Shown here: positions 31,913 through 41,278 of the stretch, in pieces
Position numbering within the stretch: the stretch's first letter is position 1
Layout of the letters: each line of letters starts with the position of its first letter
Origin: UBA1447 sp964568955
Lineage (GTDB): Bacteria; Bacillota; Clostridia; Oscillospirales; Acutalibacteraceae
Direction of reading: 5' to 3'
Length of the DNA: 43,642 nt
Assembly (NCBI GenBank): GCA_964568955.1
Contig: CAZMSM010000011.1
Location: forward strand, 1-43,642
Notes under the pieces: model-generated
The model's input: only the letters and a program-made list of their open reading frames with translations
What the model was told of the DNA's origin: nothing
Database searches by the model: none
Program-made: the position numbers and the translations under genes

Positions 31913-32683
31913 ATGAACATTCTTGCCATTGGCGACGTAGTCGGCACACAGGGCTGTGATTTTGTGCGCAAACATTTACCGAGCCTAAAAAAACTCAAAG
32001 GCATTGACCTTTGCATAGCCAACGGGGAAAACTCAGCTGCGGGCAACGGCATCACCCCAACATCTGCCGGGCATCTTTTTGACAGCGGTGTTGACTTTAT
32101 AACCAACGGGAACCATGTGTATAAGCGTAGCGAGGTTTATGACTTTCTTGACGAACGTCGGGATGTCATACGCCCGGCCAATCTTTACGCAGGCAACCCC
32201 GGCAAAGGTACCGGTGTTATTGATATGGGCAGCGCGCGGGTCGGTGTCATTAATATGATGGGGCAGGCCTTTATGAATATTGCCGAAAATCCATTTGTGT
32301 GCATCGACTCCCTACTCGAAGAACTCAAAGACTGTAGCATCATCCTGATGGATTTTCATGCCGAGGCAACGTCGGAAAAAAGAGCCATGGGCTTTTACCT
32401 TGACGGCAAAATTGCGGCTTTGTTTGGTACCCACACCCATGTGCAAACCGCCGATGAGCAGGTGCTGCCTAACGGAACAGGTTATATAACAGACCTTGGC
32501 ATGACGGGGCCGATTCATTCTGTCTTGGGTGTGACGCCCGAATCGTCCCTTACTTGGCTTAAAAAATCCATGCCCGCAAGGTATGAGGTACCGGATGTGC
32601 CGTGTATGCTTTCCGGGTGTATTTTTGAAGTGGATGTCAAAAAGAACCAATGCCTGTCGGTGGAAAGAGTATGTATTCGCTGA
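31913..32683 (+). CDS. ymdB: YmdB-type metallophosphoesterase (TIGR00282)
   Basis: A 256-residue calcineurin-like phosphodiesterase. The two-metal site is visible as GDVVG, NGENSAAG, TNGNHVY, DFHAEATSEK and GTHTHVQTAD. In B. subtilis YmdB acts on cyclic nucleotides and affects biofilm and RNA turnover, and its gene is next to rny as here. ATG at 31913 follows AAAGGAAAG; the longer reading frame crosses the hairpin region and lacks family similarity. Confidence 0.93.
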   Translation: MNILAIGDVVGTQGCDFVRKHLPSLKKLKGIDLCIANGENSAAGNGITPTSAGHLFDSGVDFITNGNHVYKRSEVYDFLDERRDVIRPANLYAGNPGKGTGVIDMGSARVGVINMMGQAFMNIAENPFVCIDSLLEELKDCSIILMDFHAEATSEKRAMGFYLDGKIAALFGTHTHVQTADEQVLPNGTGYITDLGMTGPIHSVLGVTPESSLTWLKKSMPARYEVPDVPCMLSGCIFEVDVKKNQCLSVERVCIR

Positions 32684-32746
32684 CCGGGGAGGCAAGCAAG
32701 GGTACAAGCGAGGAACCTTCACAATAACACTCAAAGGATTTGAACC

Positions 32747-33457
32747 ATGCAAAAACTGATGGGTTATATGCGCGCTGCCATAGAACAATACGAAATGATA
32801 AAAGATGGTGACAAAATTGCCCTTGGTCTTTCCGGCGGGAAGGACAGCGTGGCCATGCTTGCCGCACTAGCTCGTATGCGGTCTTTCCTCCCTACAAAAT
32901 TTGAGCTGACAGCCATCATTATTGACCAGCGTTTCAGCGGGGATGATACGGATTACAGCGCACTTGAAGTGTTTTGCGAAATGATCAAAATCCCCTTGAC
33001 CATTCGGCGTACAAATATCGGCAAGCTTGTTTTTGAAACGCGCGAAGAAAAAAATCCCTGCAGTTTGTGTGCACGCATGAGAAGGGGCGAATTGCACAAC
33101 CTGGCAAAAACCATCGGTTGCGACAAAGTTGCGCTCGGCCATCATATGGACGACGCGGCGGAAACGTTTATAATGAACTTATTAAACGGCGGCACAATAG
33201 GCTCTTTTTCCCCGGTTACGTATCTCTCCCGCGAAGAAATTACCCTTATTCGCCCAATGATTTTCGCGCGGGAAAGCGATGCGGCAAGGGTTGTGCGACG
33301 TGAAAACTTGCCTATTGCGCAAAAAAAATGTCCGGTGGACGGCGCAACCGAGCGGCAGGACGCTAAGATTATTCTGGATTCGTTGGAACAAAAATATGGT
33401 GACGTTCGCAGCAAAATACTCGGCGCTCTTCAGCGGGGCAGCGTTTCGGGCTTTTAA
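32747..33457 (+). CDS. TtcA-like tRNA thiolation PP-loop ATPase
   Basis: A 236-residue PP-loop protein of the TtcA/TilS superfamily. SGGKDS (residues about 29-34) is the pyrophosphate loop, CSLCARMRRG is the conserved CxxC of the TtcA group, and GHHMDDAAETFIMNLL and RPMIFARESD are further TtcA-type motifs. TtcA uses an iron-sulfur cluster and ATP to make 2-thiocytidine at tRNA position 32; some Firmicutes paralogues of this size have other tRNA or sulfur targets, so I do not assign a symbol. AAAGGA lies 8 nt before the ATG. It is 63 nt downstream of ymdB, on the same strand. Confidence 0.85.
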   Translation: MQKLMGYMRAAIEQYEMIKDGDKIALGLSGGKDSVAMLAALARMRSFLPTKFELTAIIIDQRFSGDDTDYSALEVFCEMIKIPLTIRRTNIGKLVFETREEKNPCSLCARMRRGELHNLAKTIGCDKVALGHHMDDAAETFIMNLLNGGTIGSFSPVTYLSREEITLIRPMIFARESDAARVVRRENLPIAQKKCPVDGATERQDAKIILDSLEQKYGDVRSKILGALQRGSVSGF

Positions 33458-33469
33458 AATTAAATGTGC

Positions 33470-33498
33470 TTGACACAGATATTCAGCTTTGTTACTAT
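33470..33498 (+). promoter_or_regulatory. Promoter of the zinc-ribbon/DUF2085 pair
   Basis: TTGACA (33470-33475), 17-nt spacer, TACTAT (33493-33498), about 65 nt upstream of the ATG. Confidence 0.7.
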
Positions 33499-33562
33499 TA
33501 TATTGACAAATGTTAGGCAAAGAATCAAACAATTTGTCAAATATGGATTAGGGGTTGTAAAT

Positions 33563-34045
33563 ATGTTTTGTAAAAACTGCGGTCAACAAGTTGACGATTT
33601 TGCATTAGCGTGCCCAAAATGTGGGGTAGCCACAACATCACATACGCAAGCACCGCCACCTCCACCGCCACCCCAGCAGTATCAGCAACCGGTCTATCAG
33701 CAACCGCAATATCAGCAACCACAGTATCAGCAGCCGCAATATCAGCAGCAATACCAGCAACAATATCAAGCTCCGGTTGCGGATGTCGCATCAGGCGGGA
33801 TTAAATTCTTGTCTTTCTGTTTTCCGATTGTTGGTCTTATTCTGTATTTTGTATGGAAGGACCAAAAACCCCTCACCGCAAAAGCAATCATTAAACTCGC
33901 TATTATCGGTTTTATTGTTGTCAACATAATACCCGTGATTATTTACGTTATTCTTTTCGCTGCGGGTGTCTTTACCGCAAACAGCTATGGCGACTACTAC
34001 AGCTATTATCACATAGCTGATTTTGCCTCACGATTTTTTGGCTGA
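33563..34045 (+). CDS. Zinc-ribbon, QQPQY-repeat membrane protein
   Basis: A 160-residue protein with an N-terminal zinc ribbon (FCKNCGQQV and CPKCG), a disordered linker of seven prolines followed by YQQPQ repeats (about 40-70), and two hydrophobic segments (about 78-95 and 110-134) before a Tyr-rich tail. The architecture is common in Firmicutes, and its function is unknown; the ribbon would face the cytosol. The ribosome binding site is weak (GGGG 7 nt upstream). It is followed after 3 nt by a DUF2085 gene, so the two are coupled and may form a membrane complex (inference). Confidence 0.85.
   Translation: MFCKNCGQQVDDFALACPKCGVATTSHTQAPPPPPPPQQYQQPVYQQPQYQQPQYQQPQYQQQYQQQYQAPVADVASGGIKFLSFCFPIVGLILYFVWKDQKPLTAKAIIKLAIIGFIVVNIIPVIIYVILFAAGVFTANSYGDYYSYYHIADFASRFFG
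33680..33775 (+). repeat. In-frame tandem repeat encoding YQQPQ units
   Basis: Four 15-nt units of the type TATCAGCAACCGCAA are followed by shorter 12-nt units (YQQQ) and a final degenerate one. Codon differences between copies suggest the repeat is old rather than a fresh expansion. It may vary in copy number between strains. Confidence 0.85.
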
Positions 34046-34048
34046 TAA

Positions 34049-34414
34049 ATGCATAGGGTTTTTGGGTTTTTAAAGATTTTTTGTGGCTGTCATGGCCGGG
34101 CCGACCGTTCCTTTTTCTATAAGGGCCGGCAATTCCCTGTGTGTGCTCGCTGTACCGGAATACTGATCGGCTATCCGCTTGGCATTTTGTGGCTTGTTTT
34201 GTTTGGCAGATGGCATTTTGCTGTTTGCATTTTGGCCCTTCTACCGTTATTTATTGACGGGGTCGGTCAAAAGAAAGGCAAATGGGAGAGCACAAATATC
34301 CGCAGACTCTTTACGGGGTTGCTCTTTGGCATGGCTACAATAAATATATTGGCAAATTATCACCGTTTTATTATTTGGGAAGCAAGCAAAATTTTGCAGT
34401 TTTTTGACAAGTAA
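34049..34414 (+). CDS. DUF2085 membrane protein
   Basis: A 121-residue protein of the DUF2085 family. The signature CGCHGRADRSFFYKGRQFPVCARCTGI sits in the first third, with cysteines placed to bind a metal; three or so hydrophobic helices follow, and the family motif NIRRLFTGLLFG precedes the end. The family's function is unknown. It begins 3 nt after the zinc-ribbon gene with no ribosome binding site of its own, so translation is coupled. A terminator follows. Confidence 0.88.
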   Translation: MHRVFGFLKIFCGCHGRADRSFFYKGRQFPVCARCTGILIGYPLGILWLVLFGRWHFAVCILALLPLFIDGVGQKKGKWESTNIRRLFTGLLFGMATINILANYHRFIIWEASKILQFFDK

Positions 34415-34426
34415 TATTGTACAGTT

Positions 34427-34461
34427 ACCGTCTGTGTTTTGCTGATTACAACACAGACGGT
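34427..34461 (+). terminator. Terminator after the DUF2085 gene
   Basis: ACCGTCTGTGTT and its complement AACACAGACGGT form a perfect 12-bp stem with an 11-nt loop, followed by TTTT. The rest of 34462-34591 is T-rich, with TTTAAT and TACAAT 17 nt apart as a weak promoter candidate for purL. Confidence 0.85.
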
Positions 34462-34591
34462 TTTACGTTTGTGATATTTGTCAGAACCTGCGTCAAATTT
34501 TCACAACTCTTTGCCTTTTTACACTTTAATGTTTTTTTTCTATATGTTACAATACTAATCAATTAGATAACACATCGGGGAGGACATAATA

Positions 34592-37500
34592 ATGGCAGTT
34601 GTCAGGCGAATTTTTGTTGAAAAAAGAGAGGGCTTCGATATTGAGGCGCGTCAGATTCTGGCAGACCTAAAAGAGACATTGGGCATGGCCAATTTAACAG
34701 GTCTGAGGCTTTTTAACCGCTATGATATCGAAGGGCTGTCAAAACAAGATTTTGACCGAGCGGCTACGACCATTCTTTCCGAGACAAATGCAGATAATAT
34801 CTATACTTCTCTGCCGCCGGAACTGGGGCGGAATGTTTTTGCTGTTGAATACCTGCCCGGTCAATATGACCAGCGTGCCGATTCCGCAGCCCAGTGCATT
34901 GCACTGTTAACGCTGGAACAGCAGCCGAAGGTTCAAACCGCAAAAGTTTTCGCGGTTTCGGGCGACATTTCGTATGCTCAGCTGGAGCAAATTAAGAATT
35001 ATTTGATTAACCCGGTGGAAGCCCGTTTGGCATCCATGGCAAGCTACGATACGCTTGATATAAAAACCACCGAGCCTGCGGCGGTTGCCACGGTGGAAGG
35101 CTTTATTGCAATGGGTGATCAAGCAATAGCCAATTACCATGAACTTTCCGGTTTTGCGATGAGCCTGGCGGACCTTGCCTTTGTAAGGGACTACTTTCGT
35201 GACGAAGAAGGCCATGACCCGACCGAGACCGAACTTCGTGTGATTGACACCTACTGGTCAGACCATTGCCGCCACACCACTTTTTTAACCGAGCTTACGA
35301 GTGTGGAAGTGGAGCAAGGTGAGCTGTCAAAGGCAATCGAAGACGCTTGGCTGGCCTATCTTGCTGTGCGCAAAAGAGTGTATGGGGAGCGGAAAAAGGA
35401 TATTACCTTGATGGATATGGCTACCATCGGCACCAAGATACTGAAGATTAAAGGCATGGCTAATGACCTCGACGAGAGTGAAGAAATTAATGCTTGCTCT
35501 ATTGAAGCCACGGTGACAATAGACGGCGAAAAACAACCTTGGCTTATACAATTTAAAAATGAAACGCACAACCACCCGACGGAAATTGAGCCTTTCGGCG
35601 GCGCGGCTACTTGTTTGGGCGGTGCCATCAGGGACCCGCTTTCGGGCAGGGCCTATGTGTACCAAGCGATGCGTGTAACCGGTAGCGGTGACCCAAATAC
35701 GCCTTTTGAAAAGACGCTTCAAGGCAAACTGCCGCAAAAAAAAATCACAGTCGGTGCCGCACAGGGCTATTCATCCTACGGCAACCAAATCGGTCTTGCC
35801 ACCGGGCAAGTGGCGGAGCTTTATGATGACGGCTACGTGGCAAAACGCATGGAAATCGGTGCCGTCATCGGCGCATCACCAAAAAGCAATGTCCGCAGGG
35901 AAGTCCCCGCACCGGGTGATTTGATTTTGCTCCTTGGCGGCAGGACAGGCAGGGACGGCTGCGGCGGGGCCACCGGCTCCTCCAAGGCGCACGATACGGA
36001 ATCCATTGAAACCTGCGGTGCGGAAGTCCAAAAGGGCAATCCACCCACCGAACGCAAGTTGCAAAGACTGTTTAGGAAGAAAAAAGTCACGCAACTGATA
36101 AAACGATGCAACGATTTTGGCGCGGGTGGTATCAGTGTTGCTGTGGGGGAACTCGCCGACGGGCTTGATATCAGGCTTGATGCAGTGCTTAAAAAATACG
36201 AAGGGCTCGGCGGAACCGAGCTTGCCATATCGGAATCCCAGGAGCGTATGGCGGTGGTTGTTGCCCCCGCGCATGCAGAACACTTTATTGCCTTAGCACA
36301 TGAAGAAAACTTGGAAGCCGCTGTTGTGGCGGAGGTTACGGCAAGCGAGCGCCTGGTCATGCACTGGCGGGGCGATGCTATTGTTAATATCAGCCGTGCC
36401 TTTTTAAATACAAACGGTGTGACACAAAAAGCGAAAGCAAAAATATCCGCAGTTGACGCGGGCGAAAATTATCGTCTGGCTGTGCCCAAAATATTAAAAA
36501 ATAAGGGTGGTGCGGCGGCACTCAAGGCAAACCTTGCCCGTTTGGAGGTTTGCTCGCAAAAGGGCCTTGCAGAGCGGTTTGACGCGAGTATAGGTGCAGG
36601 CACCGTATTGATGCCTTTCGCAGGGAAAACGCAGATGACCCCCGAGGAGGCCATGTGTGCGAAGATACCCCTGGAATCCGGCCAAACGGACGATGCAACC
36701 GCAATGAGCTTTGGCTTTATTCCGGGGATGAGCCGTTGGAGCCCCTTCCATGGTTCTGCATACGCCGTTACCGAAGCGTTGGCAAAACTTGCCGCCATTG
36801 GTGCCAACCCTTTAAAAGCTCGTTTAACCTTGCAAGAGTATTTTGAACGCCTGCGGGATATGCCGGAGCGTTGGGGTAAGCCGGTAGCCGCCTTGCTTGG
36901 TGCACTGGCCGCACAACTGAATTTTGGCGTGCCCGCTATCGGCGGGAAGGACAGCATGTCAGGGTCCTTTAACGAGCTGGATGTTCCGCCGACACTGGTG
37001 TGTTTTGCCGTTGCGATGACAAAAGCCGGCAAAACCGGCTCGGCAGCATTTGAAAAACCCGGTTCCAAAGTGCTTTTGCTGCCACTGCCGGTTGATGAGC
37101 AAACGCTGCTACCAAATTGGGAACGAGCAAAGCAACTGTTTGAAAAAGTTGCCGCAATGGTGGCAGACGGCAGCATACGTGCCGCATCCGTCGTTCGTGA
37201 AGGCGGGGCCGCCGCCGCTGTGTGCCGTATGGCTTTTGGCAATTCCCTCGGCTTTGATTTTGTCGATAATCTTGAGCAAAAGACTCTTTTTGCCCCCTTG
37301 TGCGGCTCCTTTGTCATTGAACCGGCAGAAAATGCACGACTGGATGAGTTTGAGTGCATTGAATTGGGTCAAACTACCGCAAACAATTATTTTAAAATTG
37401 ACGGCGATAAAATCTCTTTGGAAGAGCTTGTCAATGCTTGGCAAGGCACGCTCGAAGGCGTGTTCCCCACCAAGGCAAAAGCACCAGAGATGCCGTTCGA

Positions 37501-38350
37501 CATACCGCTGTATACAACCCGTCATAGCAAAGCGCCGGCCATCAAAACAGCATCTCCTCGGGTCATTATACCCGTATTCCCCGGCACAAACTGCGAAGTC
37601 GATAGTGCCCGCACGTTCGAAAACGCCGGTGCAAAGCCGGAGATTTTGGTGATGAAAAACCTTTCGCCGCAAGATATTGACCAAAGCGTGGCGGCACTCA
37701 TTAAAAGCATTAAGCAAGCACAAATCATCATGCTACCCGGCGGTTTCAGCGGTGGCGACGAGCCGGACGGCTCGGGCAAATTTATCGCGACCACTTTGCG
37801 CAACGAAAGAGTACGCGAAGCGGTGCAGGATTTGTTGGAAAACCGTGACGGGCTGATGCTCGGTATTTGTAACGGCTTTCAGGCGTTGATTAAAACCGGA
37901 TTGGTTCCCTTTGGCAAAATTGTTGATATGGAGCCTCAATCTCCGACACTTACCTTCAACTCCATCGGTCGCCATGTTTCTCAAATGGTTTACACAAGGA
38001 TTACGAGCGTCAAGTCACCGTGGCTCAGTCTCGTCAACGCCGGGGATGTGCACGCAGTGCCGATTTCCCACGGGGAAGGACGCTTTGTTGCAGATGACGG
38101 CACTTTAAAACAGCTTATCGAAAACGGCCAGATAGCAACACAGTATATTGACCTTTCAGGCGCCCCTTGCGCGGCAACACCATTTAACCCCAACGGGTCT
38201 GTGTGCGCAGTGGAGGGCATCACAAGCCCGAATGGTCGCATTTTCGGCAAGATGGCCCACAGTGAGCGAAAGGGCGACAACCTTTATAAAAACATCCCCT
38301 TTGATAAAGATCAGAAAATATTTGAATCCGGTGTTCTGTACTTTAAATAA
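34592..38350 (+). CDS. purL: Phosphoribosylformylglycinamidine synthase, single-chain PurL
   Basis: A 1252-residue enzyme of purine synthesis making FGAM from FGAR, glutamine and ATP. It is the long single-chain form (N-terminal PurS-like part, two AIRS-type halves, C-terminal glutaminase), not the three-subunit PurSQL. Visible signatures are FKNETHNHPTEIEPFGGAATCLGG and GAGGISVAVGELADG in the first half, GGKDSMSGSFNELDVPP in the second, and from about residue 991 a class I glutamine amidotransferase (FPGTNCE) with the triad Cys1093, His1160 and Glu1162. GGGGAGG precedes the ATG. No other pur gene is beside it; an ApgM-like gene follows after 35 nt. Confidence 0.97.
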   Translation: MAVVRRIFVEKREGFDIEARQILADLKETLGMANLTGLRLFNRYDIEGLSKQDFDRAATTILSETNADNIYTSLPPELGRNVFAVEYLPGQYDQRADSAAQCIALLTLEQQPKVQTAKVFAVSGDISYAQLEQIKNYLINPVEARLASMASYDTLDIKTTEPAAVATVEGFIAMGDQAIANYHELSGFAMSLADLAFVRDYFRDEEGHDPTETELRVIDTYWSDHCRHTTFLTELTSVEVEQGELSKAIEDAWLAYLAVRKRVYGERKKDITLMDMATIGTKILKIKGMANDLDESEEINACSIEATVTIDGEKQPWLIQFKNETHNHPTEIEPFGGAATCLGGAIRDPLSGRAYVYQAMRVTGSGDPNTPFEKTLQGKLPQKKITVGAAQGYSSYGNQIGLATGQVAELYDDGYVAKRMEIGAVIGASPKSNVRREVPAPGDLILLLGGRTGRDGCGGATGSSKAHDTESIETCGAEVQKGNPPTERKLQRLFRKKKVTQLIKRCNDFGAGGISVAVGELADGLDIRLDAVLKKYEGLGGTELAISESQERMAVVVAPAHAEHFIALAHEENLEAAVVAEVTASERLVMHWRGDAIVNISRAFLNTNGVTQKAKAKISAVDAGENYRLAVPKILKNKGGAAALKANLARLEVCSQKGLAERFDASIGAGTVLMPFAGKTQMTPEEAMCAKIPLESGQTDDATAMSFGFIPGMSRWSPFHGSAYAVTEALAKLAAIGANPLKARLTLQEYFERLRDMPERWGKPVAALLGALAAQLNFGVPAIGGKDSMSGSFNELDVPPTLVCFAVAMTKAGKTGSAAFEKPGSKVLLLPLPVDEQTLLPNWERAKQLFEKVAAMVADGSIRAASVVREGGAAAAVCRMAFGNSLGFDFVDNLEQKTLFAPLCGSFVIEPAENARLDEFECIELGQTTANNYFKIDGDKISLEELVNAWQGTLEGVFPTKAKAPEMPFDIPLYTTRHSKAPAIKTASPRVIIPVFPGTNCEVDSARTFENAGAKPEILVMKNLSPQDIDQSVAALIKSIKQAQIIMLPGGFSGGDEPDGSGKFIATTLRNERVREAVQDLLENRDGLMLGICNGFQALIKTGLVPFGKIVDMEPQSPTLTFNSIGRHVSQMVYTRITSVKSPWLSLVNAGDVHAVPISHGEGRFVADDGTLKQLIENGQIATQYIDLSGAPCAATPFNPNGSVCAVEGITSPNGRIFGKMAHSERKGDNLYKNIPFDKDQKIFESGVLYFK

Positions 38351-38385
38351 CGGCGAGTTAGCCTATTGAAGAGAGGTCTTTTTAA

Positions 38386-39597
38386 ATGAAATACGCAATT
38401 ATTTTGTATGACGGTATGGCGGATTATCCCGTACCCGCCCTTGGCGGCAAAACGCCGATGATGGTGGCGAAAAAACCGATTTTTGACTCTTTCGCGCGCC
38501 GGGGCGAAGTGGGGCTCGTTAAAACCGTAGCGGACGGCTTAAAACCCGCGAGCGATATCGCCAATTTAAGTGTATTGGGGTATGACCCCAAGCATTATTA
38601 TACAGGTCGCTCACCGCTGGAGGCGGTCAGCATGGGCATTGCCATGGCGGATACGGATATTGCCTTGCGTTGCAACCTTGTGACGCTTTCGGAGGAATTC
38701 GATTATAGCGCAAAAACTATGCGAGACTATTCCGCGGGGGATATTTCCACAGCGGAAGCTGCAGAAATTATCAAAAGTGTTCAAGAACATTTCGGCAATG
38801 ACCTGTTTCGCTTTTACAGCGGGGTCAGCTATCGCCACTGCTTGATTTGCCATAACGGCACAATGGATTTGGGCACAATGACGCCCCCGCACGATATATC
38901 CGGCAAGGTCATCGGGGCCTATCTCTCCGAAAGTGACAATGCCGCGCCATTGATTCAAATGATGCGTGAAAGTTACTGCGTCCTCAAAAACCATCCCGTG
39001 AACAAAGCAAGAATGGCCGCAGGCAAACTACCGGCCAATTCCATCTGGCTGTGGGGGGAAGGCAAAAAACCGTCTTTACCATCGTTTGAAAAAACGTACG
39101 GATTAAAAGGCAGCATCATTTCCGCCGTTGACCTGTTAAAAGGTATCGGCATTTGCGCCGGGATGAATACCCCCACGGTGGACGGTGCGACGGGTTATAT
39201 CGACACAAATTTTAAGGGGAAAGCCCAATCTGCCGTGGATGAATGGCAAAGCGGGCAAGACCTTGTCTACATACATGTGGAAGCCCCGGACGAGTGTGGC
39301 CACCGCAACGAGCCGGAAAATAAGGTGCGTTCCATTGAGCTGATTGACGAACAGCTGTTACCCGTTTTACTCCGATATTTAGAAACACTCGACGATTATA
39401 AAGTTATGATACTGCCCGACCACGCCACGCCCATTGTAACGGGTACGCACGCGCCCGACCCTGTGCCGTATATGATATACCGCAAGAGCAGGGAGCATGA
39501 CAGTCAGGTGGACACGATTAATGAAGAAACGGCCAAGGCAACCGGGCATTTTATTGAGTTCGGACCGGGCTTGATGAAACACTTTATAGATTATTAA
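38386..39597 (+). CDS. ApgM-family phosphotransferase (iPGM or proposed homoserine kinase)
   Basis: A 403-residue alkaline-phosphatase-superfamily enzyme of the archaeal-type cofactor-independent phosphoglycerate mutase group. Metal-site motifs are YDGMADYPV (Asp9), PASDIANLSVLGYDP (54-68) and LPDHATP plus GTHAPDPVPY near the C-terminus. A clade of this group in Clostridia and other anaerobes has been annotated as a proposed homoserine kinase (TIGR02535), and the length fits it. Which activity applies cannot be decided by eye; the nearby O-acetylhomoserine sulfhydrylase gene gives weak support for a homoserine link. GAGG lies 8 nt upstream of the ATG. It lies 35 nt after purL and 14 nt before the next gene. 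Confidence 0.85.
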   Translation: MKYAIILYDGMADYPVPALGGKTPMMVAKKPIFDSFARRGEVGLVKTVADGLKPASDIANLSVLGYDPKHYYTGRSPLEAVSMGIAMADTDIALRCNLVTLSEEFDYSAKTMRDYSAGDISTAEAAEIIKSVQEHFGNDLFRFYSGVSYRHCLICHNGTMDLGTMTPPHDISGKVIGAYLSESDNAAPLIQMMRESYCVLKNHPVNKARMAAGKLPANSIWLWGEGKKPSLPSFEKTYGLKGSIISAVDLLKGIGICAGMNTPTVDGATGYIDTNFKGKAQSAVDEWQSGQDLVYIHVEAPDECGHRNEPENKVRSIELIDEQLLPVLLRYLETLDDYKVMILPDHATPIVTGTHAPDPVPYMIYRKSREHDSQVDTINEETAKATGHFIEFGPGLMKHFIDY

Positions 39598-39611
39598 AAT
39601 GAGGGATAATT

Positions 39612-40094
39612 TTGGCGCAGGTTTATATTCTGGTTGGCAAAATTGCCAGCGGTAAAACCACATGGGCGATGGAACGGAAAAAGAATACCCCCCTTGTGCT
39701 CCTTTCCTGTGATGATTTAATGTTAAACATCTTCGCCGGTTGTCTGGGTGACAAACACGGCGAAACGGAAAGACGTTGCCTTAATTTCCTGTTCGGGCAA
39801 GCGGTTCAGCTTGTGGGGATGGGGATGGACGTGGTATTGGATTCGGGGTTTTGGACTAAAAAATCCCGCGCGATGGCAAAAGAGTATTTTGCCGACCAAC
39901 AGATTCAAACAAAGGTGTATTACTTTAAGACGCCCGACAGGGTCCGCATGGAAAGGCTACAAGAACGCAACGCTCGCTTGGCACACTCTGCAAAGCGTGA
40001 ATTTATTATTGATGCCCCACTTTTAGCAAAGCTCGACAAAAAGTTTGAAGAGCCTTTATCCAATGAGATTGATTTTATTGTAGGAATGGAGTAG
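39612..40094 (+). CDS. Small P-loop kinase-like ATPase
   Basis: A 160-residue single-domain P-loop protein of the zeta-toxin/nucleotide-kinase-like AAA_33 type. Walker A is GKIASGKTT (9-17), a Walker-B-like strand is VVLDSG (about 74-79), and the basic lid VRMERLQERNAR follows, as in small-molecule kinases. The substrate is unknown. The start is TTG at 39612 with GAGGG 6 nt upstream. It is embedded in the purL-to-metY gene run (14 nt after the previous gene, 6 nt before the next). No antitoxin-like gene is next to it, so a toxin role is unlikely. Confidence 0.8.
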   Translation: MAQVYILVGKIASGKTTWAMERKKNTPLVLLSCDDLMLNIFAGCLGDKHGETERRCLNFLFGQAVQLVGMGMDVVLDSGFWTKKSRAMAKEYFADQQIQTKVYYFKTPDRVRMERLQERNARLAHSAKREFIIDAPLLAKLDKKFEEPLSNEIDFIVGME

Positions 40095-40100
40095 TGAACG

Positions 40101-41228
40101 ATGTTAAAAAGAACGTTTAAAAACAAGAGTGAGTCCCTGTCCGTTTTGGGGCTGGGTTGTATGCGTCTTCCGGTACTTGAAGGCAAGGATGCGACTATCG
40201 ATTATGTAAAAGCACAGGAAATGTTGGACTTCGCACTTGCGAACGGCATAAACTATTTGGACACCGCTCACGGGTATCACGCAGGGGAGTCCCAAAAGTT
40301 TTTGGGCAAGGCACTTGCAAAGCATCCCCGCGACTCTTATTACCTTGCCACAAAGCTACCCATGTGGGATGTGCACACGCAAGAGGATGTTGAAAAAATA
40401 TTCAACCTTCAATTAGCGTATTTAAACACCGATTATTTTGACTTTTATTTGCTCCACGCGTTGGACAAAGGCAACTTCAAAAAAAGCGTGGATTTTGGCG
40501 CCTATGAATTTATTTCTAAAATGAAGGCACAGGGGAAAATAAAGTACATCGGCTTTTCTTTCCACGATACACCCGACGTTTTAGAGCAAATTGTCGAAAA
40601 GTACGATTGGGATTTTGCACAGCTCCAAATAAACTATGTAGACTGGAAAAACCAAAACGCAAAAAAGCAATACGAAATTTTGGAAAAACATCATATTCCT
40701 TGCATCGTTATGGAGCCTGTACGAGGCGGTGCGCTGGCGAACCCGGGGGAAAAGGCGACGGCACTGCTAAAACAAGCACAGCCGGAAAAAAGCCTTGCGT
40801 CCTGGGCTATCCGTTATGCCGCAAGCCTGCCGAATGTTATAACCGTCTTAAGTGGCATGTCTGACATGGAACAATTAAAAGATAACTTAAATACGACGAC
40901 TAACTTCGAGCCACTTACACAAGAGGAGCTTGCCTTGCTTGAAAAAGTCGCCCTGGAATTTAATAGGAAAGATATGATCCCTTGTACCGCTTGCCGTTAC
41001 TGTATGGACTGCTCGTTCGGCGTTGATATACCCGGTGTATTTGAAGTGTACAACAACTATGTGGAGCATAAAAATAAAGAGGAATTTTTGACTGCATACA
41101 AACAAGCTTATGTCGACTCAGGTGCAGAGCTTTGTACAAAATGTGGGGACTGTGCGCCACGCTGTCCACAGTTTATTGATATACCGGGAAAAATCGAGAT
41201 GATAAAAGAATTGATTAATAAAATGTAA
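40101..41228 (+). CDS. Aldo/keto reductase with C-terminal 4Fe-4S ferredoxin domain
   Basis: A 375-residue fusion. Residues 1-290 are an aldo/keto reductase barrel: LGLGCMRLP, NYLDTAHGYHAGES (catalytic Asp and Tyr), LATKLPMW (Lys) and DFYLLHAL (His). The tail has two cysteine clusters, CTACRYCMDC and CTKCGDCAPRCP, matching a ferredoxin-like domain with room for two 4Fe-4S clusters. Such oxidoreductases are common in anaerobes and probably exchange electrons with ferredoxin; their substrates are unknown. It starts 6 nt after the kinase gene. Confidence 0.92.
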   Translation: MLKRTFKNKSESLSVLGLGCMRLPVLEGKDATIDYVKAQEMLDFALANGINYLDTAHGYHAGESQKFLGKALAKHPRDSYYLATKLPMWDVHTQEDVEKIFNLQLAYLNTDYFDFYLLHALDKGNFKKSVDFGAYEFISKMKAQGKIKYIGFSFHDTPDVLEQIVEKYDWDFAQLQINYVDWKNQNAKKQYEILEKHHIPCIVMEPVRGGALANPGEKATALLKQAQPEKSLASWAIRYAASLPNVITVLSGMSDMEQLKDNLNTTTNFEPLTQEELALLEKVALEFNRKDMIPCTACRYCMDCSFGVDIPGVFEVYNNYVEHKNKEEFLTAYKQAYVDSGAELCTKCGDCAPRCPQFIDIPGKIEMIKELINKM

Positions 41229-41278
41229 GGGCGAACACCGGTCGTTCGGAATAGAATTGATGGGAAAGGCTTGATACT

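Noticed and set aside
33680..33775. Short tandem repeats resembling a CRISPR-like array
   Set aside because: The repeats are contiguous, in frame and encode YQQPQ units; there are no spacers or cas genes.
34415..34591. Purine riboswitch upstream of purL
   Set aside because: The region contains only the DUF2085 terminator and T-rich sequence; no conserved three-way junction pattern is visible.
36469..37359. A 296-codon open frame antisense to purL
   Set aside because: It lies fully within the conserved purL coding region, has a low-complexity Ser/Ala-rich composition typical of antisense frames, and no ribosome binding site.
39612..40094. P-loop protein as a zeta-type toxin
   Set aside because: There is no epsilon-like antitoxin gene next to it and it sits inside a metabolic gene run.
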